A stretch of DNA of 64,000 nucleotides from Erwinia oleae (lineage in GTDB: Bacteria; Pseudomonadota; Gammaproteobacteria; Enterobacterales; Enterobacteriaceae). The stretch lies in contig NZ_JNVB01000038.1 of assembly GCF_000770305.1 (NCBI RefSeq), positions 1 to 64,000 on the forward strand. The letters are read 5' to 3'. The position numbers and the translations under genes are program-made. The notes under the pieces were generated by a model that searched no databases, was not told where the DNA came from, and saw only the letters and a program-made list of their open reading frames with translations. Below, in pieces: positions 1 to 9,261 of this stretch. Position 1 is the stretch's first letter. The number at the start of each line of letters is the position of its first letter.

Positions 1-318
1 GGCCAGCATCAGAATTAACGTGGCGGGCAGATGCGCAAAGATCACCGCCGCCACCGGCATGTTTTGCCGATACGAATAACCGAGATCGAACTGAAGAACG
101 GCGCCAAGGTAGTGCAGCAGCTGCGCCCACGCCGACTGATCAAGGCCGTAGAGGTGACGAAGCCGCGCGATCATCGCCGGATCGGTAACCTGCTGTTCTG
201 CCGTCATCACATCAAGCAGGCTGCCGGGCACCAGCTTCATCAGCGCAAAATTAAGAATAACCACGCCAAAGAGCAGCGGTATTCCCTGGACGAGGCGACG
301 CAGAATGAGACGCAACAT
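1..318 (-). CDS. ABC transporter permease, DppB/OppB type (N-terminal part)
   Basis: This is the first 106 codons of an inner-membrane permease; the rest lies beyond the left edge. The ATG at 318-316 starts 2 bp after the stop of the solute-binding protein gene, so the two are in one operon. The start MLRLILRRLVQGIPLLFG, a first membrane helix, then a VPGSLLD motif and a periplasmic stretch are typical of the DppB/OppB permease family (binding-protein-dependent transport, family-5 partners). A second permease and one or two ATPases would be expected further left. The substrate cannot be told from the sequence; dipeptides, nickel or other small solutes are possible. Confidence 0.85.
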   Translation of the reverse strand, partial: MLRLILRRLVQGIPLLFGVVILNFALMKLVPGSLLDVMTAEQQVTDPAMIARLRHLYGLDQSAWAQLLHYLGAVLQFDLGYSYRQNMPVAAVIFAHLPATLILMLA

Positions 319-320
319 AA

Positions 321-1961
321 CTACTCCGCCAGCCAGACGTCGTTAAGGGAGGTGCCCTGCACGTTCGCATCGGTGGTGAACTGACGAACGTTTTTGCGCG
401 CCAGGGTAAATGACTGCATTTCTATCAGCGGCACAATAGGAACATCGGTACTGGCGAGATGCGCAAACTGGTGGATCAGCGTTTTTCGCTTTGTCTCGTC
501 GGTTTCGATGGTGATCTCCCCGACCAGCTTATCCATTTCAGGGCTGCTGTAGCCGGTGGCGTTGCGAAACGCCGCGCCTTTGACAATGCCGTCGGTGGTA
601 AAAAATTGCGTGACGGTGGGGACAGGCTCAATGGGCGCGGTGAAGTTAGAGAGGGCGATATCGTAGTCATAATCACTGTAGATCCGTTTCAGCGCCGTGG
701 CGCGATCGACCGAGTCGAGTCGCACGGCAATGCCGATATCTTCCAGCGCCTGCTTAAGATACTGTCCCAGTCTGGCGTTCTCTTCGAACCAGGCCGCCGC
801 AAGCAGGTTAACGGTGAAGCGCGTGCCGTTTTTCTCTGGTAAACCCGCCGCGTCAAGAAGCTGTTTTGCTTTTTCGGGATCGAACGGATACTGCGGGACA
901 TCGGCAGTGAAAAACAGGCTGTTGCTGCTGAATATCGGCGAGACGGCGGCTTTGCCACGACCAAAGTAAATAGTGTTGATAATAAACTGGCGATCGATGG
1001 CATGCAGAATCGCCTGACGCACCTCGCGGCGCTTCACGTTTTCGCGCCGCTGGTTGAATTCCGCCGTCACGGTCCAGGCGGAGTTCTCATACCCGCGCGT
1101 ATCCAGCACGACATCACCGCTTTTCACCAGCCGATCAATTTCACGCGCCGGCACCGGGTTTGAATAGCCTACGGAAAGCTCGCCGGTTTCCAGCGCGGCG
1201 GTACGTGAGGCCGCATCGCCCCACCAACGAACGATTAATTTGTCCAGCCACGGTTGCCCGGCCCCCCAATAGTGCTCATTGCGCGCGTACTCAACATAGC
1301 TGCCCCGAACCCAGTTGCCATAGCGCCATGGGCCGGTGCCGATGGGGCGATTGTTCGCCGGGTTGGTGAGGATATCCCGCCCGGCGTAGAGATGTTTGGG
1401 CAGCACCAGCTGATATTGTCCGGCCAGCGTTGATTTCAGGAAGAAGGCCGGCACCGGCACGGAGAAGTAAAGCTTAACGGTATGCGGATCTACCGCTTCG
1501 GCTTTTTCCAGCGATTTAAGCGCGATCCCCGCCGAGAGCGCCTTCCAGTGTTCGATAGCGTTGAACACCACATCGTCGGCGGTAAAGTCCTGACCGTCGT
1601 GCCATTTCACCCCCTGACGCAGCGTGAGCGTCCAGGTTTTGAAATCGTCGGAAGGCGTTATTGATTCGGCCAGCGCAGGCTGAAAGACGAGGTTGTTATC
1701 CAGTTTCAGCAGCCGCTCAAGAATTTTGGTTGAGGTCTGAAAAGGGGCAGAACCGCCGCCGCCCGGCACGTAAAGCGCCTGTGGCTCAAGCCCGCCCCAC
1801 GAGATAACCAGCGTACCGCCGCGCCTCGGCGTCTTGACTGCTAAGTCTGCCGCTACCGCATTACCGACCAGGGAGAAACCTTTGATTTTCCCCACGGTTG
1901 CGAGCACTGCGCCTGCGCCCGTCAGAGTGAGCAGGCGGCGACGTTGACGATCGATAATCAT
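321..1961 (-). CDS. Extracellular solute-binding protein family 5, Tat-exported
   Basis: A 546-residue periplasmic binding protein of the DppA/OppA/NikA family (SBP_bac_5), which captures a solute for the adjacent permease. The N-terminus MIIDRQRRRLLTLTGAGAV has a twin-arginine motif (RRRLLTL, residues 7-13), so export by Tat is likely, with cleavage near AVA-A around residue 37. Family-typical blocks are seen, such as WTLTLRQGVKWHDGQDFTAD and the NRPIGTGPWRY segment. Its ATG overlaps the TGA of the thioesterase gene in an ATGA junction, indicating translational coupling. The ligand is not predictable; peptide, nickel-chelate and opine ligands all occur in this family. Confidence 0.88.
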   Translation of the reverse strand: MIIDRQRRRLLTLTGAGAVLATVGKIKGFSLVGNAVAADLAVKTPRRGGTLVISWGGLEPQALYVPGGGGSAPFQTSTKILERLLKLDNNLVFQPALAESITPSDDFKTWTLTLRQGVKWHDGQDFTADDVVFNAIEHWKALSAGIALKSLEKAEAVDPHTVKLYFSVPVPAFFLKSTLAGQYQLVLPKHLYAGRDILTNPANNRPIGTGPWRYGNWVRGSYVEYARNEHYWGAGQPWLDKLIVRWWGDAASRTAALETGELSVGYSNPVPAREIDRLVKSGDVVLDTRGYENSAWTVTAEFNQRRENVKRREVRQAILHAIDRQFIINTIYFGRGKAAVSPIFSSNSLFFTADVPQYPFDPEKAKQLLDAAGLPEKNGTRFTVNLLAAAWFEENARLGQYLKQALEDIGIAVRLDSVDRATALKRIYSDYDYDIALSNFTAPIEPVPTVTQFFTTDGIVKGAAFRNATGYSSPEMDKLVGEITIETDETKRKTLIHQFAHLASTDVPIVPLIEMQSFTLARKNVRQFTTDANVQGTSLNDVWLAE

Positions 1962-2395
1962 ATTTTCCCCTCGTTAACAATGACCGATGTGGCATAGCTC
2001 GCCCGGCCAATCGCCAGCAGTTGCCCCTGCTGGTTAAAAACATCAACATCCGCCACGCCCACGCTGCGGCCGCTGCGTCTCACGCAGGCGACAACGCGCA
2101 GATCGGTATGAATGGCTGGACGGAGGTAATCAACGCGAAAGTTAATGGTGGGCAGTCCCTGGCCGAGCAGCATGCCCAGCGCAAAGTCGCCAACGGTATC
2201 AATGACCGATGCCAGCGGCCCACCGTGCCACTGTCCGCTGCCCGCCTTGCGTTCAAATTCGGCACGCATCGGCACATGGACGATCAGCGTTTCATGCTGA
2301 TAGTCGATTTTTTCAATCTGAAGGTTAAGGAAATGAATAAAGGGTGAGTTTCTGAAGGCGGTCTCAAGTTCCGCGTGAGAGAGTTGTCGCGTCAT
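1958..2395 (-). CDS. PaaI-family hotdog-fold thioesterase
   Basis: A 145-residue single hotdog-domain protein. The segment WHGGPLASVIDTVGDFALG (about residues 56-74) is the HGG signature of PaaI/YdiI-type acyl-CoA thioesterases, and the downstream NFRVDYLRPAI strand fits the fold. It would hydrolyse an acyl- or aryl-CoA ester in the cytosol; the acyl group is unknown. It overlaps both neighbours by 4 bp (ATGA), between an MDR oxidoreductase and a solute-binding protein. That position suggests it processes a CoA ester derived from the imported compound, which is inference only. Confidence 0.8.
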   Translation of the reverse strand: MTRQLSHAELETAFRNSPFIHFLNLQIEKIDYQHETLIVHVPMRAEFERKAGSGQWHGGPLASVIDTVGDFALGMLLGQGLPTINFRVDYLRPAIHTDLRVVACVRRSGRSVGVADVDVFNQQGQLLAIGRASYATSVIVNEGKI

Positions 2396-3405
2396 CCCAC
2401 CACCACCTTGCCGAACACGCGGCGCGCTTCAAGTGAGGCCAGCGCCTCCGCGCCCTGCTCAAGCGGCCACTGCCTGTCGATCACCACGCGCAATTTTTTG
2501 CTGGCAACCAGTGCCAGCAGGGTCGTCAGATCTTCACGTTCCCAGCCGTTTGAGCCGAGAATGCGCAGTTCATACGTCCAGATATAACGAATATCCTCCT
2601 GCGGCGCGAAGCCCGCCGTCGCCCCGCAGGTCAGCAATCTGCCGCCAACGCGCAGTACCCGCAAAGACTTCACCCAGCTATCGCCGCCGGTAAAATTCAC
2701 CACCACGTCCACCCCGCCCGGTTCGTCCGCACTGCGTCGGCGCGACGGTTTGCCGTGGCGGGCAAAGATCGTTTTCATAAAGTCTTCTTCACGATAGAGG
2801 ATGGTTTCATCCGCCCCGAGCTCACGCAGCCGCTGCGCTTTTTCTTCACTGCCCGCGCAGGCGATAACCCAGGCGCCCGCCAGTTTAGCCAGCTGTACGC
2901 AGCATACGCCGACGCCGCCGCTGGCGCCGAGGATCAGTACTTTCTCCCCGGCACGCACGTTGCCGATGGTTTGCATCATTCGCATCGCGGTGCCATAAGC
3001 GACCGGCAGCGCGGCCGCTTCGGCGAACGACACCGTATCCGGAAGCGCGATAAGCTGGTGGGCAGGTATCCGACAGCGCTCGGCAAGGCCGCCGTGCGTG
3101 GTTTCACCCAGCAGTCCGCCGTCCACGCGATTGATCGGATCGGCCAGCACGCGGTCGCCCGGACGCCACTGCGTCACCTCGCTGCCCACGGCAATAACTT
3201 CGCCGGCGACGTCGAGGCCAATAATTACCGGCAAGGGTAAATTAATGCCGGGCATGCCGCGGCGGGTAAATATATCGTGATAGTTAAGCGAGGAGGCCTT
3301 AACCTGAATAATAACATCCTGTGGGCCGGGTTGCGGATCGGGAAAGTTTTTCTCAAGGCGCAAAACGTCATTGGTGCCGTGCTCTCTCAACACAATAGCT
3401 TTCAT
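2392..3405 (-). CDS. MDR-family NAD(P)H-dependent oxidoreductase (quinone oxidoreductase-like)
   Basis: A 337-residue medium-chain dehydrogenase/reductase. The N-terminal GroES-like domain contains VKASSLNYHDIFTRRGMPG and GLDVAGEV; the Rossmann nucleotide motif GASGGVGVCCVQLAKL lies near residues 155-170. The catalytic zinc Cys/His set of alcohol dehydrogenases is not seen in the expected place, so a zinc-free quinone/enone reductase or acyl-CoA reductase type is more likely. It is the first gene of the left-edge operon; its TGA overlaps the next ATG. An upstream 6-bp inverted repeat could be an operator. Confidence 0.8.
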   Translation of the reverse strand: MKAIVLREHGTNDVLRLEKNFPDPQPGPQDVIIQVKASSLNYHDIFTRRGMPGINLPLPVIIGLDVAGEVIAVGSEVTQWRPGDRVLADPINRVDGGLLGETTHGGLAERCRIPAHQLIALPDTVSFAEAAALPVAYGTAMRMMQTIGNVRAGEKVLILGASGGVGVCCVQLAKLAGAWVIACAGSEEKAQRLRELGADETILYREEDFMKTIFARHGKPSRRRSADEPGGVDVVVNFTGGDSWVKSLRVLRVGGRLLTCGATAGFAPQEDIRYIWTYELRILGSNGWEREDLTTLLALVASKKLRVVIDRQWPLEQGAEALASLEARRVFGKVVVG

Positions 3406-3851
3406 TATTTCCCCGTCATTAAATTAAAAAGTTCTGGCGTCGCCACCGTTGCGACGGACAAAAAATATCAACACGCCATCCTGCGTCTGTCTTATTTATT
3501 TATCACTGTTCGCAGGTTAAACAATGGCGGGACGTCGTGCCGACGCGGCCATGTCAGCGCTTGAGGGCATTACCCCCGTTGTCTTTTAATATAATGACAT
3601 CACTATTCCGCCATCACCGGAAAAGGTAAATAAAGAATAACGGCAAACCTAACGTGAAAAATGAATAAGTCATTTACGCCTTAATAAATGCAGTTTTGTT
3701 GTTTTGCCGCGTTATTGAACTCTGTAAAAATAAGCGAGAGTTTACTGAAGAGAGTTGATCTGAGGCGGAATGCTGTCCGATAAAATGCTCAATGCCGTTA
3801 TTGCCATACTGCCTGTAAAATAAAAAAAGGCCGGTTTCCCGGCCTGTTTTA
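3406..3851. other. Intergenic region, promoter of the left-edge operon
   Basis: No protein gene is supported in these 446 bases. Near the operon start there is a perfect inverted repeat, CGTCGC-N7-GCGACG, at 3438-3456, 33 bp upstream of the oxidoreductase ATG, which could be a repressor or activator site. The right end holds the terminator of the MetQ-like gene. The stretch 3560-3800 is AT-rich and otherwise featureless to my reading. Confidence 0.5.
3822..3844 (-). terminator. Rho-independent terminator of the metNIQ-type operon
   Basis: Read on the minus strand, a GGCCGG stem with a GAAA loop and CCGGCC is followed by seven T (complement of the A run 3822-3828). It lies just past the stop of the MetQ-like gene. 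Confidence 0.9.
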
Positions 3852-4655
3852 TCAATTATTCACCGGGATCACCGCGCCTTTGTATTTGGTGCGGATCCAG
3901 TCCTGAATCTGTTTCGAATGCAGCACGCTCACCAGCGCTTTGATATCCGGCTTATTCTCATCGCCGCGATGCACGGTAATGATGTTTGCATACGGGTTGT
4001 TTTCACCGCTTTCCACCGCAATCGGATCGTGAACCGGATCAAGCCCGGCATCAATCGCGTAATTGGCGTTGATCACCACCGCATCTCCTTCGTCATTGTT
4101 ATACATCTGCGGCAGCAGTGCGCCTTCAACGTTGGCCAGGAACTTAAGGTGTTTAGGGTTTTCGACGACGTCGCTGATGCGCGCGTCAACTTTACTGACG
4201 CCCGGTTTCAGTTTAATCACGCCCGCTTTTTCAAAGATTGAGAGGATGCGTCCCTCTTCCGCCACCGCATCACGCATGATCACGCGGCCATTCTGCGGCA
4301 GATCTTTCAGGGACTTATACTTTTTGGAGTAGATACCAATCGGCTCAATATGGATCGCGCCCGCGCTGACAAAATCGTAGCTCTTATCACCCGCGTGATC
4401 TTTCAGCACGCTGTTCAGATAGGGAATGTGCTGGAAGTAGTTCGCATCGATGTCGCGACTGGCCAGCGCGGTGTTCGGCAGGATGTAGTCCTGGAACGGT
4501 TTGACTTCCAGATCGATACCCTGTTTTGCCAGAATCGGCTTCGCCTGTTCAAGTATTTCGGCATGCGGCACGTTCGACGCGCCAACGGTCAGCGTATCTG
4601 CCCATGCGCTCAGGCTGAGCGTCGCCGCCGCCAGCAGTGTCAGTGTTCTTTTCAT
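3852..4655 (-). CDS. MetQ/NlpA-family substrate-binding protein without lipobox
   Basis: A 267-residue binding protein of the MetQ (NlpA) family, the periplasmic component of a methionine-type ABC importer. After the signal peptide (MKRTLTLLAAATLSLSAWA) the mature part begins TLTVGASNVPHAEIL, and PFQDYILPNTALASRDIDANYFQH is the family hallmark. E. coli MetQ is a lipoprotein, but this protein has no cysteine at the end of its signal sequence; cleavage by signal peptidase I after AWA is likely, leaving a soluble protein. It is the last gene of a minus-strand operon with the permease (18 bp gap) and ATPase. D- or L-methionine or a related amino acid is the likely substrate. Confidence 0.88.
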   Translation of the reverse strand: MKRTLTLLAAATLSLSAWADTLTVGASNVPHAEILEQAKPILAKQGIDLEVKPFQDYILPNTALASRDIDANYFQHIPYLNSVLKDHAGDKSYDFVSAGAIHIEPIGIYSKKYKSLKDLPQNGRVIMRDAVAEEGRILSIFEKAGVIKLKPGVSKVDARISDVVENPKHLKFLANVEGALLPQMYNNDEGDAVVINANYAIDAGLDPVHDPIAVESGENNPYANIITVHRGDENKPDIKALVSVLHSKQIQDWIRTKYKGAVIPVNN

Positions 4656-4673
4656 GTTGCATTCCCTCAGAAG

Positions 4674-5342
4674 TTAACGTTTATCGAGCCGTGTTGTAAC
4701 AACATCACCTAAAAACTGAATGATAAAAACGATCACCAGGATCATCAGCGTTGCCACCAGCGTGACGTCACTGTGGTTACGCTGAAACCCTTCCAGGTAG
4801 GCCAGGTTCCCCAATCCGCCCGCGCCGATGACGCCCGCCATGGCGCTGTAGCTCACCAGCGCAATCAGCGTCACCGTAATGCCCGACACCAGTGCCGGCG
4901 AGGATTCCGGCAGCAGCACGCGGAAAATCAGCGTGCCGATACGCGCACCCATCGATCGCGACGCTTCAATCACCCCTTTATCCACCTCGCGCAGGCCAAT
5001 CTCCACCAGCCGCGCATAGAAAGGCGCCGCGCCGACAATCAGCGCCGGTAGCGCTGCGTCTGCGCCGAGAATGGTACCGATCAGCGTTTTGGTGAACGGG
5101 ATCAGCAGCACAATCAAAATGATAAAAGGGATGGAGCGAAAAACATTGACCACCACTGAGATGGTTGAATAGATCAGACGGTTCTGGAACATGCCGTTGC
5201 GCGCGGTCAAAAACAGCGCCAGCCCCAGCAGAATGCCCAATACAAAGGTGGCCAGGCCAGAGAGCGCCGTCATATAAAGCGTCTCAAGGGTGGCGTCCCA
5301 CAGCTGTTCAGGCCGCAGGTGGGGAAATAATGTTTCAATCAT
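4674..5342 (-). CDS. MetI-family ABC transporter permease
   Basis: A 222-residue inner-membrane permease with about five membrane helices. The EAA-type coupling loop GVIEASRSMGARIGTLIFRVLLPES is clear at about residues 127-151, and RSIPFIILIVLLIPF is MetI-like. It overlaps the 3' end of the ATPase gene by 8 bp and precedes the binding protein. It forms the channel of a methionine-type importer. The sequence alone does not separate a true MetI from a paralogue in a second MetNIQ-like system. Confidence 0.9.
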   Translation of the reverse strand: MIETLFPHLRPEQLWDATLETLYMTALSGLATFVLGILLGLALFLTARNGMFQNRLIYSTISVVVNVFRSIPFIILIVLLIPFTKTLIGTILGADAALPALIVGAAPFYARLVEIGLREVDKGVIEASRSMGARIGTLIFRVLLPESSPALVSGITVTLIALVSYSAMAGVIGAGGLGNLAYLEGFQRNHSDVTLVATLMILVIVFIIQFLGDVVTTRLDKR

Positions 5343-6354
5343 GGGTCACCACCTCGGTCGCGATCGCGTAAGCATGAAGATCGGTGAGAATGGCATCAAG
5401 CTGCGCGCCGCGTGCGGCCACCTGGAGCCACAGCTCGCCAAAGGTGCCCTGTGCGGTCTGCGTCATAGTGCCGTGCAGAATGTTAAACGTCAGGCCATAC
5501 TTGAGCGTCAGCTCACCCACCACCGGTCGCTGCGTGGTCTGGCCGACGAAGGTCAGTTTGAGTACCGCGCCGCTGGCCCGATCGACCAGATGCGGATTGA
5601 ACGGCGCGTGGCCGGACTCCCCGGTCTGCCGCACGAACTGACGCGTTACCGCCTCGCGAGGATGCGTGAACACCGACAGTACCTCGCCCTCTTCCACAAT
5701 GCGTCCGTTTTCCATCACCGCCACGCGATGGCAGATTTTCCGCACCACGTACATCTCATGAGTGATGAGCACGATGGTTAAATTAAGCTGACGATTAATG
5801 TCCAGCAGCAGATCAAGAATGGCGTCGGTGGTTTGCGGATCCAGCGCCGAGGTGGCTTCATCGCAGAGCAGGACTTCCGGGTTATTCGCCAGTGCCCGCG
5901 CGATGCCGACGCGCTGCTTCTGGCCGCCGCTGAGTTTTGAGGGATAAGCGTCTTCTTTACCGGTCAGCCCGACCAGCGCAATCAGCTCTTTTACCCGCGC
6001 CCGGATAGCCGCTTTTGGCGCGCCGGCAATTTGCAGCGAAAAAGCGATGTTTTCGCTGACGGTTCGTGACCATAGCAGGTTGAAGTGCTGAAAAACCATG
6101 CTGATTTTCAGCCTGGCGGTACGCAGCGCTTCGCCTTTTGCCTGCGCAATGTCCTGTCCGGAAATCATCACGCTGCCGCTGGTGGGTTTTTCCAGCCCGT
6201 TTAACAGCCTGATCAGCGTGCTTTTACCCGCGCCGCTGTAGCCGACGATGCCGTATATTTGTCCTTCATCAACCTGCAAACTGACATCGTCAACGGCGGC
6301 AATGGTGCCGGTGCGGGTGGCGAATGATTTCGATACATGACGTAGAACGATCAT
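5335..6354 (-). CDS. MetN-family ABC transporter ATPase with NIL domain
   Basis: A 339-residue ATPase of a methionine-type importer. It has Walker A GYSGAGKST (residues 38-46), the signature LSGGQKQRVGIARAL, Walker B LLCDEATSALDP and the switch histidine in LITHEM. The C-terminal 90 residues form the NIL/ferredoxin-like domain that in MetN binds methionine and inhibits transport from inside. It is the first gene of the operon. No MetJ operator (repeats of AGACGTCT) was seen upstream, which speaks for a paralogous second system rather than the housekeeping metNIQ. Confidence 0.9.
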   Translation of the reverse strand: MIVLRHVSKSFATRTGTIAAVDDVSLQVDEGQIYGIVGYSGAGKSTLIRLLNGLEKPTSGSVMISGQDIAQAKGEALRTARLKISMVFQHFNLLWSRTVSENIAFSLQIAGAPKAAIRARVKELIALVGLTGKEDAYPSKLSGGQKQRVGIARALANNPEVLLCDEATSALDPQTTDAILDLLLDINRQLNLTIVLITHEMYVVRKICHRVAVMENGRIVEEGEVLSVFTHPREAVTRQFVRQTGESGHAPFNPHLVDRASGAVLKLTFVGQTTQRPVVGELTLKYGLTFNILHGTMTQTAQGTFGELWLQVAARGAQLDAILTDLHAYAIATEVVTHD

Positions 6355-6820
6355 TTGTAGCCTGTTGAAATTATATGGAGATTCATTGAACTGATTATTT
6401 TTGCTGCATTATTAGCATTCTGCATTGCCGCGATAGTAGGGAGCGATGAAAGTCCTGAAAAAGACTTTAAAGAAATGAGATATAGCCAAAAGGAATTGAA
6501 GCCGTCACAAAATTGTTCCTGCCGTGACGGCGGCGGAAAAACGGTGCGAAAACAGGCGAAATGTGGTCATAAGGTCATCACAAATAATTCTGTTTTATTT
6601 TTGCACCCTGAAATTTATATCTGAATAACAAACCCAACACCTCCTGTTAACGCTATGCGCGGCGCCTTTGACGATATATGAAAAAACACTTGCCTGCCGC
6701 CGCGCGATCGGCGAAATTAACCGCCGTTTTTCCCATCTTATAATCATGCGGCGAATGCCCACCTTGTACGAAGACGACGCTTTTTTTGGTCGCATCAGGC
6801 TACGTAATACAGAGGTATCA
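6355..6820. other. Divergent promoter region between metN-like gene and dtpA
   Basis: These 466 bases separate divergent genes. A TATAAT on the minus strand (6370-6375) could be a -10 for the metN-like gene but lies only 15 bp before its ATG. The upstream reading frame continuous with dtpA from 6668 is not coding by homology. No clear riboswitch or MetJ box was seen. Confidence 0.45.
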
Positions 6821-8284
6821 GTGTCAACTGCAAACAAACATACCGAGGCGCCTAGCCTCAATGCTTTTAAACAACCTAAAGCGTTCTATCTGATTTTCTC
6901 GATCGAACTCTGGGAACGCTTCGGATTTTACGGACTGCAAGGCATTATGGCAGTCTACCTGGTGAAAATGCTGGGGATGTCCGAAGGTCAGTCCATTTCG
7001 CTTTTCACCTCCTTCAGTGCGCTGGTTTATGGCATGGTCGCCATTGGCGGCTGGCTCGGCGACAAAGTGCTGGGCACCAAGCGCGTTATCGTCCTGGGCA
7101 CGCTGGTGCTGGCGGTTGGCTACGGGCTGGTCGCCTGGTCAGGGCATGACGTCACGCTGGTCTACGTCGGCATGGCCACCATTGCCGTGGGTAACGGTCT
7201 GTTCAAGGCCAATCCCTCTTCCCTGCTTTCCACCTGTTATGACAAGAACGATCCGCGCCTCGACGGCGCTTTCACCATGTATTACATGGCGATCAACATC
7301 GGCTCCTTCTTCTCCATGCTGGCCACGCCCTGGCTGGCGGCAAAATTCGGCTGGAGCGTGGCTTTCTCGCTGTCTTTTGTCGGCATGCTTATCACGCTGG
7401 TTAACTTTATGATCTGCCGCAGGTGGGTACACCAGTACGGCTCCAAACCCGACTTCGCCCCGCTGCGCATCGGCAAGCTGCTGGCTACGCTGGTGGGCAT
7501 CGTGGTGCTGATTACGCTTTCCACCTGGCTGCTGCATAATCAGACCATCGCGCGTATGGTACTGGGGGTGATTGCGCTGGGCATCGTGCTGGTGTTCGCC
7601 AAAGAAGCCTTTACGCTTCACGGCGCCGCGCGACGTAAGATGATCGTCGCCTTCCTGTTGATGGTTGAAGCAATTGTATTCTTCGTGCTCTATATGCAGA
7701 TGCCCACCTCACTGAACTTTTTTGCCATTCGTAACGTTGAGCACAGCATTTTCGGGCTGACTTTTGAGCCAGAACAGTTTCAGGCGCTGAACCCGTTCTG
7801 GATTATGATTTTCAGTCCGCTGCTGGCGGCGGCGTACAACAAAATGGGCGATCGCCTGCCCATGCCGCATAAATTTGCGGTGGGTATGATCCTCTGCGCT
7901 GTCGCGTTTCTGGTGCTGCCGGTGGGCGCGAAATTCGCGAATCAGCTGGGTATTGTGTCTGTGAGCTGGCTGATCCTCAGCTATGCGTTGCAGAGTGCGG
8001 GCGAACTGATGATCTCCGGGCTGGGTCTGGCAATGGTTGCGCAACTGGTGCCGCAGCGCCTGATGGGCTTTATCATGGGATCGTGGTTCCTGACTACCGC
8101 AGGCGCGGCGATGATTGCCGGAAAAGTGGCGAACCTGATGGCGGTGCCGGAAAACATTACCGATCCGCTTCAGTCGCTGCACGTTTACGGCGACGTCTTT
8201 CTGCAAATCGGTATCGTCACCGGCGTGATAGCGCTGCTGATGCTGTTGGCCGCGCCTAAGCTTAATCGGATGACGCAAGGTTAA
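6821..8284 (+). CDS. dtpA: Di-/tripeptide permease A (POT/PTR family)
   Basis: A proton-coupled peptide symporter of the inner membrane, 487 residues with about 12-14 helices. The ExxER-type proton motif [10 protein letters not shown] is near residues 32-41, and [12 protein letters not shown] and [17 protein letters not shown] are POT family blocks. The start is the GTG at 6821, preceded by AGAGG with 5 bp spacing; it gives the protein start [19 protein letters not shown], matching E. coli DtpA. The longer frame starting at 6668 is not conserved. In E. coli dtpA responds to OmpR; no convincing OmpR box was resolved here. In E. coli gst lies next to it; that gene is absent. Confidence 0.95.
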   Translation: MSTANKHTEAPSLNAFKQPKAFYLIFSIELWERFGFYGLQGIMAVYLVKMLGMSEGQSISLFTSFSALVYGMVAIGGWLGDKVLGTKRVIVLGTLVLAVGYGLVAWSGHDVTLVYVGMATIAVGNGLFKANPSSLLSTCYDKNDPRLDGAFTMYYMAINIGSFFSMLATPWLAAKFGWSVAFSLSFVGMLITLVNFMICRRWVHQYGSKPDFAPLRIGKLLATLVGIVVLITLSTWLLHNQTIARMVLGVIALGIVLVFAKEAFTLHGAARRKMIVAFLLMVEAIVFFVLYMQMPTSLNFFAIRNVEHSIFGLTFEPEQFQALNPFWIMIFSPLLAAAYNKMGDRLPMPHKFAVGMILCAVAFLVLPVGAKFANQLGIVSVSWLILSYALQSAGELMISGLGLAMVAQLVPQRLMGFIMGSWFLTTAGAAMIAGKVANLMAVPENITDPLQSLHVYGDVFLQIGIVTGVIALLMLLAAPKLNRMTQG

Positions 8285-8287
8285 TCG

Positions 8288-8314
8288 AAAAAAGGCGACC
8301 GCAGGTCGCCTTTT
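8288..8314. terminator. Bidirectional terminator between dtpA and pdxY
   Basis: GGCGACC-GCA-GGTCGCC stem (8294-8310) with an A run on the left and TTTT on the right. It can serve both convergent genes. Confidence 0.9.
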
Positions 8315-8338
8315 CTTATGGTGCGGGGAAAACGAAAA

Positions 8339-9199
8339 CTACAGTTGAACCGCGGTGAAATGCTGCTGCGGGTTGGCAATCAGATCCTGCGCCGCCACCA
8401 GCTGAAGCTCATATTCGCCCATCTCATGCGTCTTTAACATCACTTCATATACCGCCGCCGTGACGTGCTCCAGCGCATCGCGCAGCGTTTTACCGTGCAG
8501 CAAATCCACCAGCAGCAGACCGCTGGTCAGATCGCCCACGCCCACGGGCTGACGCACGCCAAAGTCCACCAGGGGACGGTCGATATGCCACGCCTCGTCT
8601 GCGGTCACCAGCAGCATTTCAAAGCGATCGCTGCGACGTCCTGCGCGCGCCAGATGTTTTACCAGCACCACGTTGGGCCCCTTCGCGATCAGCGCGCGCG
8701 CGGCGGAAATCGCCTGGTCGACATCGGCCACCGTCTCACCGCTGAGCATCTCCAGCTCAAGCAGATTTGGCGCGATAATGTCGCTGGCGGGCAGCGCGGC
8801 GCTGACGTGAAATTCCGCCACGCCCGGCGCCACAATGCAGCCTTTTTCAGGATGGCCCATCACCGGATCGCAGAAGTACCACGCGTCGGGATTGGCCGCC
8901 TTAACCTGACGCACGATTTCCAGGATCTGCTCGCCCTGCTCCGCCGACCCCAGATAACCGCTGAGCACCGCATCGCAGGTCCTGAGCCGGTCGATATCGG
9001 CAATGCCTTTCACAATGTCGGTCAGATGCGTTGCCGGCATCACCACGCCGGTCCAGTGGCCGTACTGCGTATGGTTGGAAAACTGCACGGTATTGAGCGG
9101 CCAAACGTTTGCGCCCATGCGCCGCATAGGAAATTCGGAGGCGCTGTTGCCGGCATGGCCGAAAACGGTGTGAGACTGAATCGAAAGTATATTTTTCAT
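8339..9199 (-). CDS. pdxY: Pyridoxal kinase PdxY
   Basis: A 286-residue ribokinase-fold kinase that phosphorylates pyridoxal in vitamin B6 salvage, in the cytosol. The N-terminus [20 protein letters not shown] and the [13 protein letters not shown] and [13 protein letters not shown] blocks are those of PdxY. The anion-hole/catalytic segment [11 protein letters not shown] is near residue 222. It follows tyrS by 62 bp on the same strand, as in E. coli, and is the last gene of the anmK-mliC-pdxH-tyrS-pdxY run, which also carries pdxH of the same pathway. Confidence 0.95.
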   Translation of the reverse strand: MKNILSIQSHTVFGHAGNSASEFPMRRMGANVWPLNTVQFSNHTQYGHWTGVVMPATHLTDIVKGIADIDRLRTCDAVLSGYLGSAEQGEQILEIVRQVKAANPDAWYFCDPVMGHPEKGCIVAPGVAEFHVSAALPASDIIAPNLLELEMLSGETVADVDQAISAARALIAKGPNVVLVKHLARAGRRSDRFEMLLVTADEAWHIDRPLVDFGVRQPVGVGDLTSGLLLVDLLHGKTLRDALEHVTAAVYEVMLKTHEMGEYELQLVAAQDLIANPQQHFTAVQL

Positions 9200-9261
9200 G
9201 GGTAAATCCGAACAACCTGCCCTGAAGAGAGGCCGGACGAACCGGCCCGAAAAAACGTCCG

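Noticed and set aside
6668..6820. N-terminal extension of dtpA by 51 codons
   Set aside because: The GTG at 6821 has a good ribosome site and gives the conserved DtpA start; the extension has no homology.
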